This document shows positions 51,404 to 60,297 of a stretch of DNA of 64,000 nucleotides, piece by piece (position 1 is the stretch's first letter; each line of letters begins with the position of its first letter). Where the stretch lies: NCBI RefSeq assembly GCF_000974805.1, contig NZ_BBQZ01000008.1, forward strand, positions 1-64,000. The letters run 5' to 3'. Under the pieces are notes generated by a model. The model saw only the letters and a list, made by a program, of their open reading frames with translations, did not search any database and was not told the DNA's origin. The position numbers and the translations under genes are program-made. Origin of the DNA: Demequina salsinemoris. GTDB taxonomy: Bacteria > Actinomycetota > Actinomycetes > Actinomycetales > Demequinaceae.

Positions 51404-52492
51404 ATGACCACGTCCGTCGAGACGCCGCCGGCGAAGCCGGCCCCCAGGCCACGCAAGGACAAGTCCGGCGGAGGCGCGCTCGGCCGGTACATCCTCGTGA
51501 GGGCCCTGCTCATCATCCCCACGGTGTTCATCCTCGTGACCACCGTCTTCGTGCTGATGCGCGCGACGGGCGACCCGATCACCGCGGCCCAGGGCGGGCG
51601 CCTGCCCGCGGACCAGCTCGCCGAGCGCATACACGCCGCGGGCTACGACCGCCCCCTGATCGTCCAGTACCTCGAGTACCTGGGCGACCTGCTGCACGGC
51701 GACTTCGGCACCACCCTCTCGGACGGCCGACCCGTGACCGAGATCCTCATCACGTACGGCGCCGCGACGCTCGAGCTCGCGTTCTACGCGCTCATCGTCG
51801 CGTTCGCGGTCGGCATCCCGCTGGGGCGCATCGCGGCGCACAGGCGGGACAAGACGCCCGACGCCGTGCTCCGCGTGCTCGCGATCCTCGCCTACGCGAC
51901 CCCCGTCTTCTTCGCGGGCCTGCTGCTCAAGCTCGTCTTCTCGGTGTGGCTCGACATCCTGCCCGTCAGCGGCCGCGCGGACACCCGCGTCGCCCTCCAG
52001 CTCGGGCGGATCGACAACCCCACCGGGATCTACCTCATCGACGCGATCAAGACCGGCGACTGGGCCAACGTGACCAACGTGCTCCAGCACGCGATCTTGC
52101 CGGCCCTCGCGCTCGGCCTGCTCACCGCGGGCGTCTTCCTGCGCCTCGTGCGCACCAACGTCATCTCGACCCTCGGCTCCGGGTACGTCGACGCGGCGCG
52201 CTCGCGAGGCGTCTCCGAGCGTCGCCTGCTGCGCAAACACGCCTACCGTCCGGCCCTCATCCCGATCGTCACGGTGATCGGTCTCCAGATCGCGCTGCTG
52301 CTGTCAGGGGCCGTGCTGACCGAGACCACGTTCGAGTGGAAGGGGTTGGGCTTCCAACTCGCGCAGTACCTCCAGGCGCGCGACTTCGTCGCCGTGCAGG
52401 GCATCGTCGCGATGCTCGCCGTGATCGTCGCGCTCACCAACTTCATCGTGGACATCATCGCCGCGCTCATCGACCCGCGAGTGAGGTACTGA
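51404..52492 (+). CDS. ABC transporter permease, DppB/OppB type
   Basis: A 362-residue inner-membrane permease. The hydrophilic N-terminal 30 residues are Pro/Lys-rich. Then come the first span, the MRATGDPITAAQGGRLPADQLAERIHAAGYDRPLIVQY periplasmic region, and the C-terminal binding-protein-dependent transport domain with SRGVSERRLLRKHAYRPALIPIVTVIG (EAA-like loop). These are the usual DppB features. The ATG follows GAAGGA. It precedes the DppC-type gene by one base. Confidence 0.9.
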   Translation: MTTSVETPPAKPAPRPRKDKSGGGALGRYILVRALLIIPTVFILVTTVFVLMRATGDPITAAQGGRLPADQLAERIHAAGYDRPLIVQYLEYLGDLLHGDFGTTLSDGRPVTEILITYGAATLELAFYALIVAFAVGIPLGRIAAHRRDKTPDAVLRVLAILAYATPVFFAGLLLKLVFSVWLDILPVSGRADTRVALQLGRIDNPTGIYLIDAIKTGDWANVTNVLQHAILPALALGLLTAGVFLRLVRTNVISTLGSGYVDAARSRGVSERRLLRKHAYRPALIPIVTVIGLQIALLLSGAVLTETTFEWKGLGFQLAQYLQARDFVAVQGIVAMLAVIVALTNFIVDIIAALIDPRVRY

Positions 52493-52493
52493 C

Positions 52494-53582
52494 GTGACCA
52501 CCGCTCCCGCGACCGCCCCCCGACGCTCGCTCTGGGCGCGCCTGCCGATCGTCTCGCAGCTCCGCTCGAGCGTCGGCCTCCAGCGAGGCATGCTCATCGC
52601 GGGCCTCGTGCTCGCCGCGATCTTCCTGCTCACCGCCCTGTTCGCGCCCGTGCTCGCGCCCTACGGCTTCGCGCAGCTGCGCGAGGGCGACGAGCTGTTC
52701 GGCGCCACGCAGCCGCCGTCCGCCGAGCATCTCTTCGGCACCACCGTCGGCGGCTACGACGTGCTGTCCCGCCTCATCTGGGGCGCCCGCACCGCGTTCT
52801 TCGTGATCGTCATCGCGGTGACCGCCTCGCTCGTCGTCGGAGTCCTGCTCGGACTGGTCTCCGGGTACTTCGGCGGCTGGCTCGACCGCGTGCTCGTCGT
52901 CGTCGCCGACGCGCTGTACTCGTTCCCCTCCCTCCTGCTCGCGATCGTGCTCGCGATCGTGATCTCCGGAGGACAGTCGGGCATGTGGTCCGGCATCTTC
53001 TCCGCGGCGCTGTCGATCACGGTGATCTTCGTGCCGCAGTACTTCCGCGTGATCCGCGCCGAGGTCGTGCGCATCAAGGCCGAGGCGTTCGTCGAGTCGG
53101 CACGCGTGATCGGCTCGTCGCACTGGCGGATCATGGTCCGTCACGTGCTGCGCAACTCCACGAGGACGCTCCCGCTGATCCTCACCCTCAATGCCTCCGA
53201 GGCGATCCTCACGCTCGCGGGACTGGGCTTCCTGGGCTTCGGCATCGACCCGACCGCCGCGGCCGAGTGGGGCTACGACCTCAACCGCGCCGTCGCCGAC
53301 GTCGCGTCCGGCATCTGGTGGACCGCAGTGTTCCCTGGCGCCGCGATCGTGCTCGTCGTGCTCGGCCTCACGCTCGTCGGCGAGAGCCTCAACGACCTCG
53401 CGGACCCGCGGCTGCGCAAGCGCGCCGCGGGCGCCGAGCCCGTCGAGGACCTCGGTGTTGAGCTGCCCGCCGACGCCCCGGCCGGCGACGACGAGGCCGC
53501 CGCCGCATCGTCCACGACCGCATCGTCCGGTCCCGACGACGGCCCCGATGCCGGCCCCACGACCAAGGAGGGCGCGCTGTGA
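52494..53582 (+). CDS. ABC transporter permease, DppC/OppC type
   Basis: A 362-residue partner permease with an OppC-type N-terminal span (RGMLIAGLVLAAIFLLTALFAP), HLFGTTVGGYDVLSRLIWGART as the DppC signature, and the EAA loop ARVIGSSHWRIMVRHVLRNSTRTLP. A low-complexity C-terminal tail of about 50 residues (DDEAAAASSTTASSG...) is unusual and contains two in-register copies of the CATCGTCC motif (53505, 53520). The GTG start follows the previous stop by one base; its own stop overlaps the ATPase start. Confidence 0.9.
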   Translation: MTTAPATAPRRSLWARLPIVSQLRSSVGLQRGMLIAGLVLAAIFLLTALFAPVLAPYGFAQLREGDELFGATQPPSAEHLFGTTVGGYDVLSRLIWGARTAFFVIVIAVTASLVVGVLLGLVSGYFGGWLDRVLVVVADALYSFPSLLLAIVLAIVISGGQSGMWSGIFSAALSITVIFVPQYFRVIRAEVVRIKAEAFVESARVIGSSHWRIMVRHVLRNSTRTLPLILTLNASEAILTLAGLGFLGFGIDPTAAAEWGYDLNRAVADVASGIWWTAVFPGAAIVLVVLGLTLVGESLNDLADPRLRKRAAGAEPVEDLGVELPADAPAGDDEAAAASSTTASSGPDDGPDAGPTTKEGAL

Positions 53583-55270
53583 CCGACGTCGTCGACATCA
53601 AGGACCTGCACGTCACCTTCGCGACCGACTCCGGACCTGTCCGCGCGGTCGACGGCGTGAGCCTTGCGGTCAAGCAGGGCGAGGTGCTCGCCGTGGTGGG
53701 CGAGTCGGGATCGGGCAAGACCGTGACCGCGCGCACCATCCTGGGGCTGCTGCCCGAGACCGCCACGATCAAGGGCGCCGTGGTGCTGTCGAGCAAGGAC
53801 GGCAAGGCGGAGGGCGACATCGTCACGATGTCGGGCTCCGAGCTGCGCAAGGTCCGCGGCCGCGACGCCGCGATGGTGTTCCAGGAGCCGTCCACCGCGC
53901 TCAACCCCGTGTTCCCCGTGGGCTGGCAGATCGCCGAGGGGCTGCGCGCGCGCGGCAAGTACTCGAAGGCGGAGATCCGCGAGAAGGTGCTCGACGTGAT
54001 GCGCCGCGTCGGCATCCCTGACCCCGAGACCCGCATCGACCACTACCCGCACCAGTTCTCCGGCGGGCAGAAGCAGCGCATCGTGATCGCGCAGGCGCTC
54101 GTGCTCGACCCCGGCGTGATCGTGGCGGACGAGCCGACCACCGCGCTCGACGTCACCGTCCAGGCGGAGATCCTCGACCTGCTGCGCCGGTGCCGCGACG
54201 AGTTCGGCGCCGCCGTCGTCCTCATCACCCACAACATGGGCGTCGTCGCGGACCTCGCTGACCGCGTCGCCGTGATGTACCAGGGCAACCTCGTCGAGCA
54301 GGCAGACGTGAGGACCCTCTTCAGCGCCCCCCGGGAGCCGTACACCCAGCAGCTGCTCGCTGCGGTGCCGCGCATCGGCGAGGGGCTCGAGCGTGCGCAC
54401 GAGCGCGCCGCACGGCGGCCCGAGGGCTGGGAGGACCAGAAGCCGGCCGTCGAGGCCAAGGACCTCCGCATCGTCTATCCGGGGCGGTTCCGCCAGCCGG
54501 ACTTCGTGGCCGTCGACGGCGTGGACCTGTCGATCAAGCCGGGCGAGGTGCTCGGGCTCGTCGGCGAGTCGGGCTCCGGCAAGACCACCATCGGCCGCGC
54601 GATGGCGGGCCTGACGAAGGTCTCGGGCGGATCGCTCGAGGTGCTCGGCGTCGAGATGAACGGGATGAAGGAGAAGCAGTTCAAGCCCGTCCGTCGCCGC
54701 ATCGGCTTCGTCTTCCAGGACCCCGCGACGAGCTTCAACCCGCTGCTCACGATCGCGCAGTGCGTCGCCGAGCCGCTCATCGTGCACGGCAAGGCGGGCG
54801 ACGCGGGCGAGGCGAGGGGACGCGTGAACGAGCTGCTCGAGGCGGTCCAGCTGCCCACGTCGTTCGGCGACCGCTATCCGCACGAGCTGTCCGGCGGCCA
54901 GCGTCAGCGCGCGTCGCTCGCCCGGTCGCTCGCGCTCGAGCCCGAGCTGCTGATCGCCGACGAGCCCACCTCGGCGCTCGACGTCTCGGTCCAGGCGAAG
55001 GTTCTCGACCTGTTCGACGAGCTCCACCGCGAGCTAGGCTTCGCGGCCCTGTTCATCAGCCACGACCTCGCGGTCGTCGACATGCTGGCGGACCGCATCG
55101 TCGTTCTGCATCGCGGCAAGGTCGCGGAGGAGGGCACCGGCGACCAGGTCCTCGGCAACCCTCAGCAGCCGTACACGCAGCGGCTGCTCGCCTCGCTGCC
55201 CGTGCCCGACCCGGTCGCGCAGGCTGAGCGCCGTGCTCAGTGGGAGGAGCTTCGCGCCGCGGGCGAGTAG
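53579..55270 (+). CDS. Fused double ATPase of the dipeptide-type importer (DppD-DppF)
   Basis: A 563-residue protein joining two ABC ATPases that are separate in Dpp/Opp systems. Domain one: Walker A GESGSGKT at residues 41-48, signature FSGGQKQRI near 160, Walker B VIVADEPTTALD, and the C-terminal oligopeptide extension PREPYTQQLLAAVPRI. Domain two: Walker A GESGSGKT near 328-335, LSGGQRQRA near 440, LLIADEPTSALD, and PQQPYTQRLLASLPVPDP. It begins GTGA overlapping the DppC stop. Fusion fixes the 1:1 ratio of the two ATPases. Confidence 0.9.
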   Translation: MTDVVDIKDLHVTFATDSGPVRAVDGVSLAVKQGEVLAVVGESGSGKTVTARTILGLLPETATIKGAVVLSSKDGKAEGDIVTMSGSELRKVRGRDAAMVFQEPSTALNPVFPVGWQIAEGLRARGKYSKAEIREKVLDVMRRVGIPDPETRIDHYPHQFSGGQKQRIVIAQALVLDPGVIVADEPTTALDVTVQAEILDLLRRCRDEFGAAVVLITHNMGVVADLADRVAVMYQGNLVEQADVRTLFSAPREPYTQQLLAAVPRIGEGLERAHERAARRPEGWEDQKPAVEAKDLRIVYPGRFRQPDFVAVDGVDLSIKPGEVLGLVGESGSGKTTIGRAMAGLTKVSGGSLEVLGVEMNGMKEKQFKPVRRRIGFVFQDPATSFNPLLTIAQCVAEPLIVHGKAGDAGEARGRVNELLEAVQLPTSFGDRYPHELSGGQRQRASLARSLALEPELLIADEPTSALDVSVQAKVLDLFDELHRELGFAALFISHDLAVVDMLADRIVVLHRGKVAEEGTGDQVLGNPQQPYTQRLLASLPVPDPVAQAERRAQWEELRAAGE

Positions 55271-55280
55271 CGTGCCAGGC

Positions 55281-56795
55281 ATGACAGGCCTCGTCGTCAC
55301 CACCAGGGCAGGCGCCGTCCGCGGCGCCGAGATCGCCGACGGAGTGCTCGCCTGGAAGGGCATCCCCTACGCCGCGCCGCCCGTCGGGGAGCTGCGCTGG
55401 GCCCTGCCGCAGCCGCACGCCGGGTGGGCCGGGGTGAGGGACGCGCTCGCGTACGGCGCTCCGGCGCCCCAGCCGCCGGCGCCGGCGGCCCCCGAGCCCG
55501 ACGTCCGCGGCATCGTGCCTCGTGGCGCGCTCCCCGCGCCCGACGAGGACTGCCTGGTCCTCAACGTCACCGCGCCCGCCGACGCGGTCTCCCTGCCCGT
55601 GATCGTGTGGATCCACGGAGGCGGCTTCCAGGGTGGGACCGGGACGGACGGTCCTGGCGACGGGTCGCGCTTCGCCTCCGCGCAGCGGGCGGTCGTCGTC
55701 TCGGTCAACTATCGGCTCGGGTCGCTCGGCTTCCTCGCGCTGCCCGACGCAGGACCCACGGGCTCGTACGGCCTGCACGATCAGGTCGCGGCGCTCGCGT
55801 GGGTGCGTGACAACATCGCAGGCTTCGGCGGCGACCCCGCGCGGGTCACCGTGGCCGGTCATTCGGCGGGAGCCAAGTCCGTCGCGAGCCTCCTCGCCTC
55901 GCCGCTGACCACGGGGATGATCGCGGGCGCGGTCTCCCTGTCCGGCGGCGGCGACTTCGTCTCCACCCCCGAGCACGACGCCCGGCTGCGCGTCAGATTC
56001 CTGGGCGAGCTCGGGCTCCCGGACGATGCGCCCGTCGCCCGGGTGCGCACGGTCCCCGTCGCCGACCTGGTGGCGGCGCAGGACGCCCTCGCGCGCGGCC
56101 CGCGCGGCACCTGGATCTGGCGGCCGTCGATCGACGGGGTGGTGCTGGAACGCGTGCCCGTCGACGCGATCGCCGCGGGCGCGGCCGCGGGGATCGCGCT
56201 CCTCGCGCAGCACACCGTGCTCGAATGCCTCCTGTACGACGCGCTCGTGCCGCGCTCGCCCGAGCACGCCGACCGGGTCCTCGCCGAGGCCCTCGGGGAC
56301 GACGAGGTCGCGCGCCTGCTGGCCGCGTACGCGACCGCGCGGCCCGAGCTGGCCGACGATCCGCATCGTCTGCGGGTCGAGGTCTTCTCCGACGAGCGCT
56401 ACGTCGTTCCGACCAGCCGGCTCGCCGACGCGCAGAGCAATCACGCGCCCGTCTACCGCGCACGCTTCGACGGGCCTGTCCCCGCCCTGCCGTTCCCTGG
56501 CATCCCCGACGGCCCCATGCCCGCGACTCACGGCTCCGACGTGATGCCGGTGTGGTTCGGCATCGGGCCAGGCGGCCGGGCGCTGTCCGACGCAGTCGGC
56601 TCCTTCGTGGCGACCGGCGCGCCCCGAGCCGAGGCGCTCCCCTCGTGGGAGGGCTACGACGAGGACTCGCGCGCGACGATGGTGATCCGCGAGGCGAGCG
56701 GCGCCATGACGAGCGACCCCCACGGCGGGCAGCGCGCCGCCTGGGACGGGCACGCGTGGACCCCTGGCACCTGGTGGCCTATCGCGGGCCTGTGA
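55281..56795 (+). CDS. Type B carboxylesterase
   Basis: A 504-residue carboxylesterase/lipase of the type B (cholinesterase-like) family. The EDCLVLNV motif is at residues 89-96, the oxyanion loop WIHGGGFQGG at 110-119, the nucleophile elbow GHSAGA with S195, and the catalytic histidine probably in THGSDVMPVWFG near 425. There is no signal peptide. The ATG at 55281 lies 10 bases after the ABC ATPase gene, so it may belong to the same transcript. Esters of plant glycans, drugs or lipids are possible substrates; the sequence does not decide. Confidence 0.87.
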   Translation: MTGLVVTTRAGAVRGAEIADGVLAWKGIPYAAPPVGELRWALPQPHAGWAGVRDALAYGAPAPQPPAPAAPEPDVRGIVPRGALPAPDEDCLVLNVTAPADAVSLPVIVWIHGGGFQGGTGTDGPGDGSRFASAQRAVVVSVNYRLGSLGFLALPDAGPTGSYGLHDQVAALAWVRDNIAGFGGDPARVTVAGHSAGAKSVASLLASPLTTGMIAGAVSLSGGGDFVSTPEHDARLRVRFLGELGLPDDAPVARVRTVPVADLVAAQDALARGPRGTWIWRPSIDGVVLERVPVDAIAAGAAAGIALLAQHTVLECLLYDALVPRSPEHADRVLAEALGDDEVARLLAAYATARPELADDPHRLRVEVFSDERYVVPTSRLADAQSNHAPVYRARFDGPVPALPFPGIPDGPMPATHGSDVMPVWFGIGPGGRALSDAVGSFVATGAPRAEALPSWEGYDEDSRATMVIREASGAMTSDPHGGQRAAWDGHAWTPGTWWPIAGL

Positions 56796-56900
56796 TCGCT
56801 TCCTGTGTGCCGCCCTTGTGTGGCGCCCTTGTGTGGCACCGGGGGCCGCGCTACCTTCAGGCATGATCGCGGCGACGGCCGCGACTCGAGGGGAGTGCCG

Positions 56901-57872
56901 ATGGCTGACGACGAGGGGACCTCGCCGCAGCCGTGGAGCGCGCAGGAGGCCTGGGTCGCACCGGCGCTGAGCGAGGCGGAGGGCGCGGTGCCGGCGCCGA
57001 GCGCGGGACAGGACCCCTGGGCCGGGCAGCCGCCGTGGGCCGGGCAGCCGCTGGCGGCGTCCCGGCCGTGGATGGCGGAGCCCGCCAAGCGGCGCAGCGC
57101 GTTCGGCCTGGTCGGGCTCGCTCTCGCCGCCGTCGCGCTCGTGGCCCCCCTGTTCATGGGCCACTTCGTCCTGGTCGCGTGGCTGCTCGCGATCCCCGCG
57201 ATCGTGCTCGCGATCGTCGGCCTCGCGAGGCCCCAGGATCGCAACGGGTTCCCAACCGCGGCGCTCATCACGAGCATCGTCGCGATCATCGTCTCCACGG
57301 CGGTCTTCGCGTTCACCGTGGTCAACGGCATCGGCGACGTGATCGAGTCGGCCGACGACTGGCTCGGCTCCGCGCGAGGCGCCTCCGACGAGGACGGTAC
57401 CCGCGGGGTCGGCACCCTCGAGAAGCCGGCCGCCGCGGGCGAGGCCTTCTCCTTCGACTCCTCGTACAACGGCGAGGACGCGACCGTCTGGGAGGTGACC
57501 GTGGCGGGCTACGTGGACATCCCCGGCCTGGACACGCTCGAGGACGGACGATGCGTCGCGGTCGTGGGCAGCATCGTCCCGACGCACGTGGTCGAGGGCG
57601 AGGACACCTCCTGGTGGATGGACACCCCCGACGTGACCGTGATGATCGACGGCGAGGCCCAGTACGGCTACGGCGACTGCGACGTCTCCGGCGTCGAGGA
57701 TGCCGGTTACCGGCACCTGTGGGAGGCCGAGGTCCCCGAGGGCGAGACGTTCGACTTCTACTACGAGCTGTGGATCCCCGAGGAGACGGACGGGGACATC
57801 CAGGCGATCGTCGTGGGCGACCCGGAGTCCGAGGGAGCCGCGTTCATCCGAGCGGTACAGGTAGGGGAGTGA
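56901..57872 (+). CDS. DUF4190/DUF4352-like membrane protein
   Basis: A 323-residue protein with a Pro/Trp/Gln-rich cytoplasmic N-terminus (PWAGQPPWAGQP repeats, residues 50-70), two spans near residues 72-135 (LVGLALAAVALVAPLFMGHFVLVAWLLAIPAIVLAIVGLA and TAALITSIVAIIVSTAVFAFTV), and an external beta-rich domain of about 180 residues starting TLEKPAAAGEAFSF. This DUF4190-like pair followed by a DUF4352/TLD-like domain is common in actinobacteria; function is unknown. The ATG at 56901 follows GGGGAG. The next gene starts one base after its stop. Confidence 0.7.
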   Translation: MADDEGTSPQPWSAQEAWVAPALSEAEGAVPAPSAGQDPWAGQPPWAGQPLAASRPWMAEPAKRRSAFGLVGLALAAVALVAPLFMGHFVLVAWLLAIPAIVLAIVGLARPQDRNGFPTAALITSIVAIIVSTAVFAFTVVNGIGDVIESADDWLGSARGASDEDGTRGVGTLEKPAAAGEAFSFDSSYNGEDATVWEVTVAGYVDIPGLDTLEDGRCVAVVGSIVPTHVVEGEDTSWWMDTPDVTVMIDGEAQYGYGDCDVSGVEDAGYRHLWEAEVPEGETFDFYYELWIPEETDGDIQAIVVGDPESEGAAFIRAVQVGE

Positions 57873-57873
57873 T

Positions 57874-58197
57874 ATGAGCGAGGTCGAGGACGTCGAGGAG
57901 TCTCGGACCCACGTCGCGTGGAGGATCGCGGCGTCGGTCGTGGGTCTCGCGACCCTCGGCGCGACGGCGTGGCTCGTGCTGCGAGCCCTGTCGTTCGAGG
58001 ACACCACCGCGACCGGCACCGACGCGTACATGAGCGGCGACCTCATCGGGCTGTCCGCCGGGGCCCTGCTGCTGCTCGGCACCGGGGCCGGGATCGCTAC
58101 GGGGCTGTGGCGTGGACGCCTGTGGGCCAAGGTGGTGCTCATCGGCTCGCTCGTGCTCGCGGGCGTAGCCGCCTACTACCTCCACGGGCGCGGCTGA
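57874..58197 (+). CDS. Small membrane protein
   Basis: A 107-residue protein with an acidic N-terminus and three predicted spans (VAWRIAASVVGLATLGATAWLV, LIGLSAGALLLLGTGAGIATGL, KVVLIGSLVLAGVAAYYL). No family recognised. The ATG follows GGGGAGTGAT and lies one base after the previous stop, so the two genes are coupled and probably work together at the membrane. Confidence 0.65.
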   Translation: MSEVEDVEESRTHVAWRIAASVVGLATLGATAWLVLRALSFEDTTATGTDAYMSGDLIGLSAGALLLLGTGAGIATGLWRGRLWAKVVLIGSLVLAGVAAYYLHGRG

Positions 58198-58356
58198 CGC
58201 CTCGCCCCACTCGGCAGGGGAATCCGCGCCGCGGTCGAGGCGTTGGCCGTGCCCGAGCGAACGCGCGTCGCTGATGCGCAAATGGGGCCGAATCGGGTTA
58301 CTGTGAAGGTCCGCTGCTCAAAGTTGAGAGCGTCGGCGACGCGGGAGGAGGTCCCT

Positions 58357-58614
58357 ATGTGGTGGAGATTCGCGCAGGCCGTGCGGCGTGGGGAGCATCG
58401 GCTCTCGGTCACGACGTGGCTCACCGCCGTCACCGCGGTCCTGTACACGATCCTGCCCGTCGACCTGATCCCTGAGCTGTTCCTCGGGCCGTTCGGGTTC
58501 GTCGACGACCTCGGGCTGTGGGGCGTCCTGCTCATGCTCGCGACGCGTGAGAAGAACGAGTGGGAGCTGCGCTGGAAGGCCGACGAGCGCGTCGTCGACG
58601 CGGAGGCCGTCTGA
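58357..58614 (+). CDS. DUF1232 (YkvA-like) membrane protein
   Basis: An 85-residue protein with the DUF1232 signature LPVDLIPELFLGPFGFVDDLG in its middle, preceded by one span and followed by a second span and a charged tail. I chose the ATG at 58357 (MWWRFAQAVRRGEHRL) because GGGAGGAGG is seven bases upstream; the frame continues further 5' but without support. Function of the family is unknown. A GGACGATGC copy begins three bases after the stop. Confidence 0.75.
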   Translation: MWWRFAQAVRRGEHRLSVTTWLTAVTAVLYTILPVDLIPELFLGPFGFVDDLGLWGVLLMLATREKNEWELRWKADERVVDAEAV

Positions 58615-58673
58615 GCGGACGATGCCGGATGGCGTCAGACGGCGCCAGATGGCGTCGGACGGCCCCGGACGGC

Positions 58674-59450
58674 TCAGCCGCGCGGCGGCAGCGTGAGGAT
58701 CTCCGGACCTGAGGCGGTGATCGCCACGGTGTGCTCGGAGTGCGCCGTGCGGCAGCCCGTCGCGCTTCGCAGGGTCCACCCGTCGGGATCGATCGCGAGC
58801 TCGTCGGTGTCGACCATGACCCACGGCTCGATCGCGAGCAGCAGGCCGGGCTTCAGCCGATAGCCCTTCCCTCGGGGTCCGATGTTCGGCACGTGAGGGT
58901 CCTGATGCATCGTTGAGCCGATCCCGTGCCCGCCGAACTCGCCGTTGACCGAGTAGCCCGCGCGCGTGAGCACGCCGCCCACCGCGTGCGCGATGTCGCC
59001 GATCCGCGCGCGAGACGTCGCAGCGGCGATCCCTGCCGCGAGCGCGCGCTCGGTCGCCTCGATCAGCGCGACGGACTCGGCGGGGCGGGACTCGCCGACG
59101 ATGAAGCTGACGGCCGCGTCGGCCGCGATGCCGTCGAGCGAGACCGCGAGGTCCAGGGTGACCAGGTCGCCGTCGGCGAGCTCGTAGTCGTGGGGGAGCC
59201 CGTGCAGCACGGCGTCGTTGACGGACGTGCAGATGTAGTGCCCGAACGGCCCGCTGCCGAACGACGGCGCGTAGTCGACGTAGCAGGACTCGGCGCCCGC
59301 TTCCTCGATCATGGCCTTGGTCCAGGCGTCGATCTCGAGCAGGTTGGTGCCGACCCGTGCGCGCCGCTTGGCGGTGTCCAGGATGGTTCCGACCAGGGCT
59401 CCCGTCCTTCTGGCGCGGGCGAGCTGGTCGGGCTTGAGGATCTCGATCAC
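58674..59450 (-). CDS. map: Methionine aminopeptidase type I
   Basis: A 258-residue metallopeptidase removing N-terminal methionine from new proteins. Metal ligands are visible as D in LVTLDLAVSLDGIAADAAVSF (two aspartates), H in GGHGIGSTMHQDPHVPN, and glutamates in AIEPW and SEHTVAI. The N-terminal zinc-finger extension of longer actinobacterial MAPs is absent. The GTG at 59450 is six bases from a minus-strand TAGGGT (59457-59462), so the mRNA is probably leaderless. Its -10 box overlaps the 3' end of the upstream small gene. Confidence 0.93.
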   Translation of the reverse strand: MIEILKPDQLARARRTGALVGTILDTAKRRARVGTNLLEIDAWTKAMIEEAGAESCYVDYAPSFGSGPFGHYICTSVNDAVLHGLPHDYELADGDLVTLDLAVSLDGIAADAAVSFIVGESRPAESVALIEATERALAAGIAAATSRARIGDIAHAVGGVLTRAGYSVNGEFGGHGIGSTMHQDPHVPNIGPRGKGYRLKPGLLLAIEPWVMVDTDELAIDPDGWTLRSATGCRTAHSEHTVAITASGPEILTLPPRG

Positions 59451-59459
59451 TCGGTGACC

Positions 59460-59675
59460 CTACAGGTCGGCGTCGTCCGCGTCCGAGGTGTCCGAGGCGT
59501 CGTCCGAGGTCACGATTTGGAGCGACTGTGTGGTCGTGGCGGCCTCGCGGCCCTGCGACGGCTCTGCCGCGGCGGCGACGGAGGCTCCTCCGACGGAGAG
59601 GCCTGCGGCCGCGCCGAGGGCGACGGCTCGCATGGTGGTGCGCTGAACGACGGACATGCGGCGGGGTACCGGCAC
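59460..59675 (-). CDS. Small putative secreted protein
   Basis: A 71-residue protein with a basic N-terminus (PVPRRMSVVQR), a hydrophobic Ala/Gly-rich signal sequence ending AAAA-EPS near residue 38, and an acidic Ser/Asp-rich tail (SDDASDTSDADDADL). The GTG start has AAGGAG five bases upstream. I do not recognise a family; after processing only about 30 residues would be exported. It resembles other short secreted acidic peptides of actinobacteria. Confidence 0.5.
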   Translation of the reverse strand: MPVPRRMSVVQRTTMRAVALGAAAGLSVGGASVAAAAEPSQGREAATTTQSLQIVTSDDASDTSDADDADL

Positions 59676-59798
59676 GGAGACTCCTTCTTCGGCGCCGCGC
59701 TGGTCGCGACTCTCAGGGCGTCAACGGTTCGGGGTGCGCGGACCGTTCCCACGGGTCACGCCCGGGCGAGTCGCGCCGCGGTGCCTCATGGAGGACCC

Positions 59799-60284
59799 TC
59801 ACGCCTGCTCGACCGCGCCGACCTCCCGTGTGAAGTAGCGCGAGTGAGGGTCCTCGGTGTAGTCCGCGAACGGGCCCGTGGGTGCGAAGCCGGCCCGCTC
59901 GTACAGACGATGCGCCGCGGCGAAGAACTCGTGCGTGCCGGTCTCGAGGCTCACGCGTGCGAGCCCTCTCTCGCGGGCCGCGTCGAGCAGCGCGGACAGG
60001 ACGGCTCCGGCGACTCCGCGACCCCGCGCCGCCCCCGCAGTGCGCATCGACTTGATCTCGCCATGGGAGGGGTCGAGCTCGGCGAGCGCGCCGACTCCCA
60101 GGAGCACGCCCGCATCGTCCCTCGCGGCGAGGAAGGTGATGCCTGGCCTGCGCAGCCGTTCGACGTCGAGCGCGTGGACGGACTCGGCGGGCGACGTGTC
60201 GTGCATGTCGGATAGATGCTCCTCGAGCAGGGCGACGATGTCGGGTGTGGCCGGGTCCTCGGGGGCGATGCGCATGCCGAGCAT
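59799..60284 (-). CDS. GNAT family N-acetyltransferase
   Basis: A 161-residue GNAT enzyme using acetyl-CoA. Motif A is AARGRGVAGAVLSALLDAARERGLARVSLETG (Q/RxxGxG/A, here RGRGVAG near residues 84-90) and the C-terminal motif B is AHRLYERAGFAPTGPFADY, as in YjaB/ElaA-like proteins. Start ATG at 60284 overlaps a GGACGATGC motif; an alternative ATG is at 60275. It lies 13 bases after the acs stop on the same strand. A role in acetylating acetyl-CoA synthetase or small molecules is possible but not shown. Confidence 0.75.
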   Translation of the reverse strand: MLGMRIAPEDPATPDIVALLEEHLSDMHDTSPAESVHALDVERLRRPGITFLAARDDAGVLLGVGALAELDPSHGEIKSMRTAGAARGRGVAGAVLSALLDAARERGLARVSLETGTHEFFAAAHRLYERAGFAPTGPFADYTEDPHSRYFTREVGAVEQA

Positions 60285-60297
60285 CGTCCCATGCTGT

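Noticed and set aside
58620-58670. Short repeats of GATGGCGTCRGACGGC after the DUF1232 gene
   Set aside because: Only two imperfect copies in about 40 bases, with no structure or further occurrence noticed; probably low-complexity drift.
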